A stretch of DNA of 64,000 bases from VXYL01 sp965243095. GTDB taxonomy: Bacteria; Pseudomonadota; Gammaproteobacteria; Pseudomonadales; Azotimanducaceae. The DNA lies in the NCBI GenBank assembly GCA_965243095.1, contig OZ251530.1, positions 62,001-126,000 on the forward strand, read 5' to 3'. The position numbers were made by a program, and so were the translations under genes. Shown here piece by piece: positions 16,815 to 26,127 of the stretch (within the stretch, counting starts at the first letter, position 1; each line of letters begins with the position of its first letter). The notes under the pieces are model-generated. The model ran no database searches. It saw nothing but the letters and a program-made list of their open reading frames with translations, and had not been told where the DNA came from.

Positions 16815-19193
16815 ATGGCAAAGTGGTTGGCAGTGGCGCCGGTTCTGCTGTTGGGTTCGGCGGGAGGGTACTTCGTCGGCTATTCGGTTGGCGCCGACAC
16901 CGCCGCTACGAATGTGGTGGCGGCAGACACGGCGCAAGAGGAGGCCGAGGCGTTAGCCCCTTCCTTCGCGCTGTCCTCGGCGGCAAGCAAGGCGTGGTTC
17001 GCTCCCGTCTCCGAATACGCAACGGATGACGAACCCTTGGACGAGGCGAAGTTCAACGCCTTGCTGGACACCTTGAAGGAACGCTTGGCCGCCGAGGAAA
17101 CCCAAGCGGATTTCGAGCGCGAGGCCGAACTGCATCTGTGGAACTTCCTCCGCCGCCTCGCCGCGCCGGCGCTCTCCGAGGAGCAGATAGCCGCAACGGA
17201 CGCTTTGCTCACCGAACTCGCGGAGCGCCACCCCGAACATCGGGCGTTGTTCGAGCAGCGGCGCCGTTTGCTGGAGCAATACGCGGAGTCCACGCGCACA
17301 CCGCCGTTCTCGATAGTGGGCGGATGGTTCCCGGCGCCCAAGACGCTCGACACCGGCGGCGAGGTTTTCGCCGACGAGACCATCGAACAGCTCATTGAGA
17401 TTTTGGACGCGCTGCTGGCGATGCCGGAGACGTTGGCGGATTTCCCAGCCGAGGTGGGCACGCATCTGTGGCGCTTCGCCAATCGGCTGCAGGTTGGTCG
17501 CCTCAACGAATCGCAAACGGCGCGCATCGTGGCCTTTCTGGAGGAAGTGAAGGCGCGCCATCCCGAGGCCGCCGAGACCGTCGACGCAAGCGTCTTCCAA
17601 GTGCGGAACCTGATGCCCGGGCAGGTGGCGCCCAACATCGTCGGCAAGGACTCCCAAGGCACCGAGTTCGCTCTTGAGGAATACCGCGGCAACATCGTGG
17701 CGTTGTATTTCACCGGCCAGTGGTGCGGGCCTTGTCGGGGCGAGTACCCCTACAAACGCTTCATGTTGGATCTCTACGAGGACGACCCGGTGACCATCCT
17801 CGGCGTCAACAGCGACGAGGACGTGCAAACGCTAATCGACGCCAAGGAGACGGAGGGATTGACCTACCGCACTTGGTGGGACGGCCACGGCGAGAAGAAC
17901 ACCGAGGGCCCCATCGCCAGCGCGTGGAATGTAACCGGCTGGCCCACCATCTACGTCTTGGACGAGGAAGGCGTGATTCGCACCGTGAACAAGCGCCGCG
18001 CCGAAGTGGTCACCGCCATCAACAGTCTGCTCGACGAGCGTCGCATGCGCGAGTACGAGGCTGTGGAATCGCAGGAGGCGGCGGTTGCTCAGACCGAAGC
18101 CGGCTACGTCGGTTCGGCGGATTTCGACGAGAAGGTTCTGCAATCCGAACTGCCCGTGTTGTTGGACTTCACCGCGACTTGGTGCGTACCGTGCCGGGAA
18201 GTGGATCCCATCGTTGAAGAGTTGATGGTCGAGATGGCCGGAAGGGCCAACATCTACAAGCTCGACATCGACGAAACCCCGGACATCTACAAGCAGCTCG
18301 CCGTCAACGGGATTCCCACCGTCATCTTCTTCAACAACGGCAAGGAAGAGGAGCGCATCAAGAGCCCGCAGAGCAAGGAAGTGTACGTTCAATACTTGGA
18401 GGCCATGATCGAAGGCCGCTCGGCATTGGACATTTCCATCAAACTGCTCGCCGAGGATTCGTTCCGCCGCCATTTCATCCTGTCGAGGAAACCCGAGGAC
18501 GTGGACGCCGCAAGCGCGGAGTATCCCGGCCTGTTGTCGCAACCGTTCGAGAACAGCCAAACGCCGCTTTCCCTGATCCTGAACGCGCCGAGCGTTTACC
18601 AAAACGCGAAGGTGGAACTCGCGCTGTCCCAAGGCGCAACCATCGCGCCGCGCGACCTCGTGGGGCTGGGACGATGCGACGAGTTCGCCGCCGCCTTGGC
18701 GAAGGATCCGCAATTGGTCAACGCAACGGACCCGGACGGCAACTCGGTGTTGACGATGGCGATGTCGCGCTCACACCGCTTGGAGAACCGCGGTTGCCTG
18801 CCCCTGGTGCTGGAAAGCGGCGTCGAGGTGCGAGACACCAATCAGGAACGACCCCTCGGCCGTTCCGCAGTCCTGTTGGAAGACGCGGCCCTGCTCGAAC
18901 AGTTGCTGGCGTTGGGGTTGGACGCGGAGTTCGCCGACACCGAAGGCCGCAACGCATTGCACTGGGCCGCGTACTACACCCAGCCCGAAAACGTCCGTGT
19001 GCTGCTGAAGCACGGCGTCGACCCGGCAATCCAAACCGTCAAGGGCGAAACCGCGGCGGACATCGTGCGCGGCATCCGCGACCGGCGCGTCACGTCCCTG
19101 GAGGAGCGCGGCGAGAACACCCCGGAAGTCGCCGAACGAATGCAGGAAATGCTGGAGGAATCCAAGCAGGTGCTCGCGCTGCTGGACGCTTGA
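16815..19193 (+). CDS. Double-thioredoxin, ankyrin-repeat envelope protein
   Basis: Protein of 792 residues with an unusual domain order. An N-terminal anchor or signal (WLAVAPVLLLGSAGGYFVGY) is followed by an acidic helical region of about 250 residues. A TlpA-like thioredoxin domain follows with active site WCGPC (residues 303-307), then a second thioredoxin domain with WCVPC (456-460), and ankyrin-type repeats from about residue 610 to the end (for example DTEGRNALHWAAYYTQ and VRVLLKHGVDP). It would act in the periplasm as a disulphide reductase or exchanger, with ankyrin repeats holding a partner. ATG 16815 is used because it begins the hydrophobic anchor. It follows the TonB receptor gene by 40 bases. 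Confidence 0.85.
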   Translation: MAKWLAVAPVLLLGSAGGYFVGYSVGADTAATNVVAADTAQEEAEALAPSFALSSAASKAWFAPVSEYATDDEPLDEAKFNALLDTLKERLAAEETQADFEREAELHLWNFLRRLAAPALSEEQIAATDALLTELAERHPEHRALFEQRRRLLEQYAESTRTPPFSIVGGWFPAPKTLDTGGEVFADETIEQLIEILDALLAMPETLADFPAEVGTHLWRFANRLQVGRLNESQTARIVAFLEEVKARHPEAAETVDASVFQVRNLMPGQVAPNIVGKDSQGTEFALEEYRGNIVALYFTGQWCGPCRGEYPYKRFMLDLYEDDPVTILGVNSDEDVQTLIDAKETEGLTYRTWWDGHGEKNTEGPIASAWNVTGWPTIYVLDEEGVIRTVNKRRAEVVTAINSLLDERRMREYEAVESQEAAVAQTEAGYVGSADFDEKVLQSELPVLLDFTATWCVPCREVDPIVEELMVEMAGRANIYKLDIDETPDIYKQLAVNGIPTVIFFNNGKEEERIKSPQSKEVYVQYLEAMIEGRSALDISIKLLAEDSFRRHFILSRKPEDVDAASAEYPGLLSQPFENSQTPLSLILNAPSVYQNAKVELALSQGATIAPRDLVGLGRCDEFAAALAKDPQLVNATDPDGNSVLTMAMSRSHRLENRGCLPLVLESGVEVRDTNQERPLGRSAVLLEDAALLEQLLALGLDAEFADTEGRNALHWAAYYTQPENVRVLLKHGVDPAIQTVKGETAADIVRGIRDRRVTSLEERGENTPEVAERMQEMLEESKQVLALLDA

Positions 19194-19221
19194 TCGCCGT
19201 CGGCAGCGATTGGACGCTGCG

Positions 19222-19875
19222 CTACGGCGCGGGCTTTGGCGCGTCGAACAGCGCAGCCACCTCCACCACCAACCCTTCCAGCGATGGGGACGCGACGAAG
19301 TCGCCCCTCCCATACCGGCCAATCCGCCGATAAACGCCATCGGCAAGACCAAGCACAACGACGGTCTCGTCGCGCGGATCCACAATCCAGTATTCGTGTA
19401 CCCCGGCATCGGCGTAGTCCGCACGCTTCCGCACGAAGTCCCGGTCCGGATCGTCGGCGCTGACCACCTCCGCCACCAAATCCGCGCCCAGCCAGTAGCG
19501 ATCCGCGTAGCGCCGGTCGTGGCGCGAACGCAGCAGAAGCAAGTCCGGCTCGCGGAACTTGCCGTCGCGGATGCGCATCCGCAGCGGCGCCACCATGACC
19601 ACCCCGCCACGCTCGCGCAGGTAGGCGTGAAAGACCCCGTAAACGAATAACAACACGGCTTGGTGCGTCGAAGTGGGCCACGGCAATTCCTCAAGCGAGC
19701 CGTCGGTGAACTCGATCAACCGCCGACTGTGATCCGTGAGCCACAGGTAGGCGTCGTCGCTCCACGCGCCCTGCGGCGGCAACGCGCTGCACAGCAACTC
19801 GCCCAGCCGAGCGTCGCCAGCGTCGGCTTGCGCCACCGGCTCAGGCCCGGGTGCGATTTCTTCGGGCGCAGTCAC
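19222..19875 (-). CDS. Uma2-family (DUF820) PD-(D/E)XK nuclease-like protein
   Basis: Protein of about 217 residues of the Uma2/DUF820 family, which has a restriction-endonuclease-like fold; most members have no proven role. Family landmarks are FREPDLLLLRS, ADLVAEVVSADDPDRD, KRADYADAGVHEYWIVDP and the C-terminal VEVAALF. The Asp of EPDLL and the Glu of AEVVS fit the catalytic positions. GTG at 19875 is preferred because it follows a GGTGG sequence and gives a normal N-terminus; a GTG at 19977 would overlap the divergent gene fragment. It converges on the thioredoxin/ankyrin gene with a 28-base gap. Confidence 0.8.
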   Translation of the reverse strand: MTAPEEIAPGPEPVAQADAGDARLGELLCSALPPQGAWSDDAYLWLTDHSRRLIEFTDGSLEELPWPTSTHQAVLLFVYGVFHAYLRERGGVVMVAPLRMRIRDGKFREPDLLLLRSRHDRRYADRYWLGADLVAEVVSADDPDRDFVRKRADYADAGVHEYWIVDPRDETVVVLGLADGVYRRIGRYGRGDFVASPSLEGLVVEVAALFDAPKPAP

Positions 19876-19890
19876 AGCCACCAAGAATAG

Positions 19891-20520
19891 CACCCAAGCC
19901 CGCTGGATGCCGTGTACCAGCCGTCGCAGCACCACATCGTGCTTGACCAGCGGCGCGCGTCGGCGGACGATACGCACCTACAGCGTTTGACGCGGGCCGT
20001 TGTGCTGCTGGAGCAAAGCCGTTCGCCCGACGACGTGGCGGAGGTCGTGCGGCTGCTGCGGGAGTGGCTGGGTGCTTCGGATCATGGAGAGCTCAAGCGG
20101 GCGTTCGCGGACTGGCTGTGGCGGCGCTTGGAGCGCAGCCGGGACGAGCCGGCTGCGCCGCCGGCGGAACTGAGATTGGAGGATGTAGCGATGACATTGG
20201 AAGAGCGTGTGATCAGCTGGCGGGAGGCGGCGGTGCAACAAGGCGTGGAGCAAGGCCTGCGGCAAGGCAGGGAGGGCTTGCAGCAAGCTCTCGAGCGGGA
20301 GCGTGTGCTGCTGCGCCGCTTGGCGGAGGCGCGGTTCGACGCAAACACGGCGGAGCGCCTGTTCGCGATGTTGCAGCGGGAGAACGACCCGCATCGGCTC
20401 GCCGCGATCAGCGATGCGATCATGCGTTGCGAAACGGGCGAGGATCTCCTGCGGCAGGCACGGCGACCTACCCTGAACGCACACGGAACCGCCCGACTGA
20501 ACGATGTGAGCGACCACTGA
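19891..20520 (+). pseudogene. C-terminal remnant of an Rpn/YhgA-type nuclease gene
   Basis: About 205 codons resembling the C-terminal half of Rpn-family (YhgA-like, PD-(D/E)XK) recombination-promoting nucleases. The pattern is YQPSQHHIVLDQRR, then LLEQSRSPDDVAEVVRLLREW, then the coiled region VQQGVEQGLRQGREGLQQAL that usually ends such proteins. The N-terminal nuclease domain is missing: a stop codon (TAG, 19888-19890) lies in frame 21 bases before a GTG at 19912. The remaining frame has no catalytic motif and probably no function. The 5' truncation point coincides with the start of the divergent Uma2-like gene. Confidence 0.65.
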
Positions 20521-20582
20521 CCTCATCGTTGGCACACCCCCGCTAGCGTCGGCGTGTCGCGGAGATTTGCGGCGTCCAGCGC

Positions 20583-22664
20583 CTAGACGCCGGCGTACTC
20601 CACCTCCCCCTGCGTCCAAGTGTCCACGATGACGCGGACGGTCTCCGGGTCGCTCTCCAAGAGCCTGTCGCCCACGCGCACGGCTTTCGGCACCAAGGCG
20701 CGGTCGGCGGCTAGGTCCGCCAGCTTGAACGTCTGCTCGCCGGTTTGGCGGGTGCCGAGCAGGTCGCCTGGGCCGCGCAGCTCCAAGTCCTTCTCCGCTA
20801 TCACGAAGCCGTCGTTGGTTTCGCGCAGCACGCGCAGGCGTTCGCGGGCGACGTGGGAGAGGGGCGGCTCGTAGAGCAGCACACAGATGCTGGCGCCGGC
20901 GCCGCGGCCCACGCGGCCGCGGAGTTGATGGAGTTGGGCTAGGCCGAGCCGCTCGGCGTTGTCGATGACCATCAGCGTGGCGTTGGGCACGTCCACGCCC
21001 ACCTCGATCACCGTGGTGGCCACCAGCACGTCCACCTCGCCGGACTTGAACGCCGTCATCACCGCGGTTTTCTCCGCGGGCGGCAGGCGGCCGTGCGCCA
21101 GCGCCACGCGCCTTGCCGGCAGCGCGTCGGAGAGGAATTGGAAAGCGGCCTCGGCGGCGTGGCGGGGATCCTCTTCGTCGTCCTCGATCAACGTGCATAC
21201 CCAGTAGGCTTGGCCGCCGGCGGCGCAGGTGCGTTCCACTTGGCGCACCACGTCGTCGCGCCGCGCGGTGCTGGCGAGGCGTGTGCGCACCGGCTTGCGG
21301 CCGGGGGGAAGCTCGTCGATGGTGGAGACGTCCATGTCCGCGTACAACGCCATCGTCAGTGTGCGGGGGATGGGCGTGGCGGTCATCACCAGCTGGTGCG
21401 GCAGTTGCTCGCCGGCGCTGCGTTCGCGCAACAGGAGGCGTTGGTGAACGCCGAAACGGTGCTGCTCGTCGACGATGGCGAGGGCCATGTCGCGGAACGC
21501 CACGCCGGCTTGGAACAGCGCGTGGGTGCCCACCACCACCAGGTCGCGGCCTTCGCGGGCCGCTTCCAAGCGAGCGCGGCGCTCCGGTGCGCTTTGCCGG
21601 CCGGTGAGCAGGCCCACGCCGATGCCGAGGGGCGAAAGCCACTCGCTCAGCGTCTCGAAGTGCTGCTCGGCGAGGATCTCCGTGGGCACCATCAGCGCGG
21701 TTTGCCGATCATGCTCGGCGACCCGCACCGCCGCGAAGGCGGCCACCACCGTCTTGCCGGCGCCCACGTCGCCCTGCAAGAGGCGCATCATCGGCTTGCC
21801 GGCGGCGAGGTCGCGCAACACCTCGGCGGTCACCCGCGCCTGCGCCCGGGTGAGGCGGAAGCCGAGGTTGTTCAGCAACACGCGGCCCAGCTGTTGGTGC
21901 TGGGGCAGCGCCACCGCTGGTGCCGCGAGGGTCAGTGCTCGGCGCGTTTTCTTCGTCAGGTAGTGCCCCACGAGCTCATCGAGCGCCACGCGCGCCCGCG
22001 CCGCGGACATCTTCGCGGCGTCCTGCGCCGGCGTGTGCAGGAAGGTAAGCGCTTCGTGGAAGCTGGGGAACTCTTGGTCTTCGATGCGGCTGAACGCGGC
22101 CGGGTCGCTGCGCGCCAGCGCCGCCTGGATCCAACCGGCGAGGCGGGGCGAAGTCAGCCCTTGTGTTAGTCGGTACACGGGCGTGAGTTCCGCGGCTGCC
22201 GGCGGTGGCTGTTCTGGGTGCAGGCGGTATTCCGGGTGGATCATCTCCAGCCCCTGCGGGCCGGCGCGCACCTCGCCGTAGCAGCGCATCCAATGGCCGA
22301 CGCGCATGGCTTTGCGTTGCGCGGCGCCGAAGTGGAACAGCCGCACGGTGAGGCGCTTGCCGCTGCCGTCGTCCAAGCTCGCGCGCAGTGTGCGACGGCG
22401 TCCGTAGCCGACGTCCGCGGCCACCACCTCGGCGGTCACCAAACATTCGCCGCCGGCGGCAAGCTCGGCGATGGGCACCGAGCGGCTGCGGTCTTGGTAG
22501 CGAAACGGCAGGTGCAGGAGCAAGTCCAGCAGCGTGTGAACGCCCAGCCGGGCCAGCTTCTCCGCGGCGCCCGGGCCGATGCCCGGCAAAGTGGTCACCG
22601 GACTACGCGGCGGTAGGCGAACCACGGCGGCGGCGGGCGTCTTCGCCTCTTGCGCGGCGGCCAT
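20583..22664 (-). CDS. recG: ATP-dependent DNA helicase RecG
   Basis: Protein of 693 residues, equal in length to E. coli RecG. It unwinds branched DNA and regresses stalled replication forks. The N-terminal wedge (OB) domain starts after TLPGIGPGAAEKLARLGV. The helicase core shows Walker A LLQGDVGAGKTVVAAFAA, the DEQHRFGVHQ motif, TATPIPRTLTMALYADMDVS and the C-terminal LHQLRGRVGRGAGASICVLL. ATG at 22664 is used; a TTG at 22691 would extend it slightly. It follows spoT on the same strand, as in the E. coli gmk-rpoZ-spoT-trmH-recG order, but trmH is absent. Confidence 0.97.
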   Translation of the reverse strand: MAAAQEAKTPAAAVVRLPPRSPVTTLPGIGPGAAEKLARLGVHTLLDLLLHLPFRYQDRSRSVPIAELAAGGECLVTAEVVAADVGYGRRRTLRASLDDGSGKRLTVRLFHFGAAQRKAMRVGHWMRCYGEVRAGPQGLEMIHPEYRLHPEQPPPAAAELTPVYRLTQGLTSPRLAGWIQAALARSDPAAFSRIEDQEFPSFHEALTFLHTPAQDAAKMSAARARVALDELVGHYLTKKTRRALTLAAPAVALPQHQQLGRVLLNNLGFRLTRAQARVTAEVLRDLAAGKPMMRLLQGDVGAGKTVVAAFAAVRVAEHDRQTALMVPTEILAEQHFETLSEWLSPLGIGVGLLTGRQSAPERRARLEAAREGRDLVVVGTHALFQAGVAFRDMALAIVDEQHRFGVHQRLLLRERSAGEQLPHQLVMTATPIPRTLTMALYADMDVSTIDELPPGRKPVRTRLASTARRDDVVRQVERTCAAGGQAYWVCTLIEDDEEDPRHAAEAAFQFLSDALPARRVALAHGRLPPAEKTAVMTAFKSGEVDVLVATTVIEVGVDVPNATLMVIDNAERLGLAQLHQLRGRVGRGAGASICVLLYEPPLSHVARERLRVLRETNDGFVIAEKDLELRGPGDLLGTRQTGEQTFKLADLAADRALVPKAVRVGDRLLESDPETVRVIVDTWTQGEVEYAGV

Positions 22665-22695
22665 CGTTGCCCCGGGAACTCCCGCGGCCAAGGCG

Positions 22696-25101
22696 CTATT
22701 GAACGGGCCGATCCACGCGCTGCACGCCCGGAATGGCGAGCAAGCGCTGGCGCACGCGGGAAAGATGGACGCGGTCGGTCACCGAAAGCCCGAGGCGCAC
22801 GGTTTGCAGGTCTCCGGCGCACTCGTCCACGGTGATGTTGTCGATGCCGGCGCCCACCGCGTTCACCACCGTGGCCATCGCCGCGATGGCGCCCTTCGGC
22901 TGATCCACGGTGATCTCGAGGGTGGTGTCGAAGTAGCCCTCCGTCCTGGCCCAGCGCGTTTGGATGATGTCGCGGGGATTGCGGCGGCGCAGCATTTCGA
23001 CGTTGTTGCACGTCTCCACATGCACCACCAGGCCGCGTCCGGGCGTCATGTGCCCCACCGCTTGGTCGCCCGGAACCGGGCCGCAGCAGCGGGCGTAGGT
23101 GATCACCACGCCGTCGCCGCCGCCGATGGCCACCGGCCCGTCGCGTTCGATGTTCACCGCCTCGTACTCCGGGTTGTCCGCCACCAGCAGCCGCTGCGCC
23201 ACGGTGTAGGGCATGAGGTTGCCGATGCCGATGTCCGCGAGCAGGTCGTCCAGCTTGCGCACGCCGAAGTCGCGGAAGACGCCGCGCAGGCGGCGAAAGT
23301 CCAGCGCTTTGATGGACGTGCCGGCGTGGGCGAGGGAGCGGTTCAGCAAGCGCCGCCCGAAGCGCACGGACTCCGAGCGTTGCTGCGATTTCAGCGCGTG
23401 GCGGATGGCCGAGCGCGCCCGGCTGGAGACCACGAAGGTGAGCCACTGCGGCGTGGGCCGGGCGTCCGGCGCGGTGATGATCTCCACCGTCTGCCCGGAC
23501 TGCAGCGGCTTGGAGAGCGGCGCCAGCGTGCGGTCCACCCGGCACGCCACGCAGTGGTTGCCGATGTCCGTATGCACCGCGTAGGCGAAGTCCACTGGCG
23601 AGGCGCCCTTCGGCAGTTCGAGAATGTTGCCCCTGGGCGTGAACACGTACACGTCGTCCGGGAACAGGTCCATCTTCAAGCTCTCGATGAACTCCAGCGA
23701 ATTGCCGGCGCGGCGCTGCAAATCCAGCAAGCCCGCCACCCAGCGCCGCGCCCGCGCTTGACTGCCGTGCGCGGCTTGGTCGTCTTGGTGCAGCCAGGAG
23801 CCGGCGATGCCGTTCTCGGCGATGGTGGCCATTTGCCGGGTGAGGATGTGTACCTCCATGGCCGCGCCTTGCCGGCCCACCACCTCGGTGTGCAGCGATT
23901 GATAGCCGTTCGCCTTGGGAATGGCGATGTAGTCCTTGAAGCGGCCGGCGATGGGCTTGAACAGGTTGTGGACGACGCCGAGCGCCCGGTAGCAGGTGTC
24001 GGCGCGGTCCACCACCACGCGGAACAGGAACACGTCCATGATGTCCGCGAAGGACTGCCGCTGCTCCTTCATCTTCTGGTAGATCGAGTAGAGGTGCCGC
24101 CAGCGCGGGGCGACGGTTGCGTCGATGCCCTCCCGGCGCAGATTCGCCGCGATGGCGCGCTGCAAATCCGCGCGGCGGGATTCGCGCTGTTGACGCGCCC
24201 GCGCCGCGGCGCTTTCGATGCGGTCGGCGCGCAGCGGGTAAAGGGAGTGGAAGGCCAAGTCCTCGAACTCCACCCGCACCGCGTTCATGCCGAGGCGGTT
24301 GGCGATGGGCGCGTAGAAATCCAGCGTCTCGCGCGCGATCTGGCGCCGGCGTTCCGGCGGCATCACGCCGATGGTGCGCATGTTGTGCAGCCGGTCCGCG
24401 AGTTTGACGAGCACGACGCGGAGATCCCGCGCCATCGCCATCGCCATCTTCTGGAAGTTCTCGGCCTGGGCTTCGGCGCGCGTCTGGAAAATGGTTTCCA
24501 GCTTGGAGACGCCGTCGACGATCTCCGCCACCTCGATGCCGAAGGTCTTGGCCAGCGAATCCTTGGTGACGTCCGTGTCCTCCAGCACGTCGTGCATCAC
24601 CGCGGCCATGATGGATTGGTGGTCCATGCGCATGGCGGCGAGGATGCTCGCCACGGCGAGCGGGTGGGTGATGTACTGATGGCCGGTGCGCCGATACTGG
24701 CCGCCGTGGGCGGCTTCCGCGAACCGACAGGCGCGTTCCACGGCGGCGACCTCCGCCTTCGGCAGATAGCCTTTGAGGCTCGCCAGCAGGTCTTCGAGGG
24801 TGGCGGGAACGGCCGCCTGTGGCGCCATCGCGCGCGCCCGCAGTTGCGATTGGAAGTAGCCCTCGCGGTGCGGCTCGTCGCCGTTGGTGGCGGGGTTGGT
24901 GTCGGCGGCGGTCGGCCGCGTCTTTGCCGAGGGCGCTAGGGCCGATTTGTCGCGGCGGCGTGGAGAGGCCGAGCCGTCGCGTCCAAGCGGGAGATCCTTG
25001 ACGGCACCCGTCGCTCCCAAGGCCGCCGACCGTGGCGGCTTGCTCCGCTCCGGGGCGACGGGGGCGACGGCGGGAGGATCAGTCGAAGTCGTCTCGTTCA
25101 T
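22696..25101 (-). CDS. spoT: Bifunctional (p)ppGpp synthetase/hydrolase SpoT
   Basis: Protein of 801 residues that makes and breaks the stringent-response alarmone. The hydrolase domain has the HD motif in AVMHDVLEDT (H170, D171; E174, D175). The synthetase domain has GRFKDYIAIPKANGYQSLHT; its RFKD signature marks the bifunctional SpoT/Rel type rather than RelA. TGS (FTPRGNILELPKGASPVDFA) and C-terminal ACT domains follow. The first ~91 residues are low-complexity and not present in E. coli SpoT; an ATG at 24828 would give about 710 residues, close to the usual length. With the upstream start the gene overlaps rpoZ by 23 bases. Confidence 0.96.
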   Translation of the reverse strand: MNETTSTDPPAVAPVAPERSKPPRSAALGATGAVKDLPLGRDGSASPRRRDKSALAPSAKTRPTAADTNPATNGDEPHREGYFQSQLRARAMAPQAAVPATLEDLLASLKGYLPKAEVAAVERACRFAEAAHGGQYRRTGHQYITHPLAVASILAAMRMDHQSIMAAVMHDVLEDTDVTKDSLAKTFGIEVAEIVDGVSKLETIFQTRAEAQAENFQKMAMAMARDLRVVLVKLADRLHNMRTIGVMPPERRRQIARETLDFYAPIANRLGMNAVRVEFEDLAFHSLYPLRADRIESAAARARQQRESRRADLQRAIAANLRREGIDATVAPRWRHLYSIYQKMKEQRQSFADIMDVFLFRVVVDRADTCYRALGVVHNLFKPIAGRFKDYIAIPKANGYQSLHTEVVGRQGAAMEVHILTRQMATIAENGIAGSWLHQDDQAAHGSQARARRWVAGLLDLQRRAGNSLEFIESLKMDLFPDDVYVFTPRGNILELPKGASPVDFAYAVHTDIGNHCVACRVDRTLAPLSKPLQSGQTVEIITAPDARPTPQWLTFVVSSRARSAIRHALKSQQRSESVRFGRRLLNRSLAHAGTSIKALDFRRLRGVFRDFGVRKLDDLLADIGIGNLMPYTVAQRLLVADNPEYEAVNIERDGPVAIGGGDGVVITYARCCGPVPGDQAVGHMTPGRGLVVHVETCNNVEMLRRRNPRDIIQTRWARTEGYFDTTLEITVDQPKGAIAAMATVVNAVGAGIDNITVDECAGDLQTVRLGLSVTDRVHLSRVRQRLLAIPGVQRVDRPVQ

Positions 25102-25360
25102 CTCCCAAGTCGCCGAACCCGATGGGCACGATCGTCGGCTGCTCTTCCTCCAGCGGGATTTCCGAGGCTTCGAGCAGTTCGTCCGTGATCAAGCCGTCCG
25201 CGATTTCGCGCAGCGCCAGCACCGTGCATTTGTCGTCCTCTTCTTCCAGCAGCGGGTCGGCGCCGCGGTGGAGCTGGCGGGCGCGCCGACTCGCGCGCAT
25301 CACCAGCTCGAAGCGGTTGCCGACTTCGAGAAGACAATCCTCAACGGTCACTCGGGCCAT
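25079..25360 (-). CDS. rpoZ: RNA polymerase omega subunit
   Basis: Protein of 93 residues, the small omega subunit that helps assemble RNA polymerase and takes part in ppGpp binding. The family start MARVTVEDCLLEVGNRFELV is complete, followed by RASRRARQL and the acidic LALREIADGLITDELLE. The C-terminal tail is strongly acidic. It lies between gmk and spoT, its classical place, and its end overlaps the spoT reading frame by 23 bases if spoT uses its upstream ATG. Confidence 0.96.
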   Translation of the reverse strand: MARVTVEDCLLEVGNRFELVMRASRRARQLHRGADPLLEEEDDKCTVLALREIADGLITDELLEASEIPLEEEQPTIVPIGFGDLGDERDDFD

Positions 25361-25417
25361 GGCTTTGGGCTCAGTTGCAGTGGAAAACGAACGGGCGACT
25401 GTACACGCACCCGCCGG

Positions 25418-26122
25418 TCAACGCAAGAACGGATTCGGGAAATCGAATTCATCGTCGTCATCGTCCTCGTCGTAAGGCAACAGCCGATCCAGCAGAGCGG
25501 AGTGATCCTCGGTTGGCGGCGTCTCGCCGGCGCGCACCGCCGCCACGATGCGGCGCAACGCCGCCAGCGCCGTCTCGAAGTCGTCGTTCACCACCAGGTA
25601 GTCGAACTCGTCGTAGTGGGAAATGTCCTCCACCGCTTGGGCAGTGCGGTTCGCTATCACCTGCGCCGCGTCCTGACCGCGCCCGCGCAACCGCTTGGTG
25701 AGCGCCTCGATGCTCGGCGGCAGCAGGAAAATCGCCACTGCGTACGGCAGTGATTTGCACACGCGCTGAGCGCCCTGCCAGTCGATCTCCAAGATGACGT
25801 CGCGGCCGGCGTGCAGCGCCTCGCCCACCTTCGCATGTGTGGTGCCGTAGCGATAGCCGTACACCACCGCCCATTCCAGAAAATCGCCGGCGCGGCACAT
25901 GGCGTCGAACGTGGCGGCGCGGACGAAGTGGTAGTGAACGCCGTCGACCTCGGCCTTGCGGCGCGGCCGCGTGGTGTGCGAAATGGAAACTTGGAGTGAG
26001 GGGTCACTCTCCGCCAAAGCGCTTATCAGGCTGGTCTTTCCTGCCCCGGACGGGGCGGAAATCACAAACAGATGGCCGACGCGGCGGCGGGCGTCGGCGG
26101 GAATCGTGCGGTGTCGCGCCAC
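25418..26122 (-). CDS. gmk: Guanylate kinase
   Basis: Protein of about 234 residues that converts GMP to GDP with ATP. The P-loop LFVISAPSGAGKTSLISALA is followed by the GMP-binding region SISHTTRPRRKAEVDGVHYH, EWAVVYGYRYGT and ILEIDWQGAQRV. No ATG precedes the P-loop at a suitable distance; GTG at 26122, just past the yicC stop, gives a 15-20-residue leader. The C-terminus has a run of Asp and Glu (DEDDDDDEFDF) not usual in the family. Order yicC-gmk-rpoZ-spoT on one strand suggests one transcription unit. Confidence 0.95.
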   Translation of the reverse strand: MARHRTIPADARRRVGHLFVISAPSGAGKTSLISALAESDPSLQVSISHTTRPRRKAEVDGVHYHFVRAATFDAMCRAGDFLEWAVVYGYRYGTTHAKVGEALHAGRDVILEIDWQGAQRVCKSLPYAVAIFLLPPSIEALTKRLRGRGQDAAQVIANRTAQAVEDISHYDEFDYLVVNDDFETALAALRRIVAAVRAGETPPTEDHSALLDRLLPYDEDDDDDEFDFPNPFLR

Positions 26123-26127
26123 CGGCG

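Noticed and set aside
22579..24939. 786-codon open frame antisense to spoT
   Set aside because: Shadow of the spoT codon pattern; composition is His/Arg/Val-rich without motifs, while spoT shows HD, RFKD and TGS motifs.
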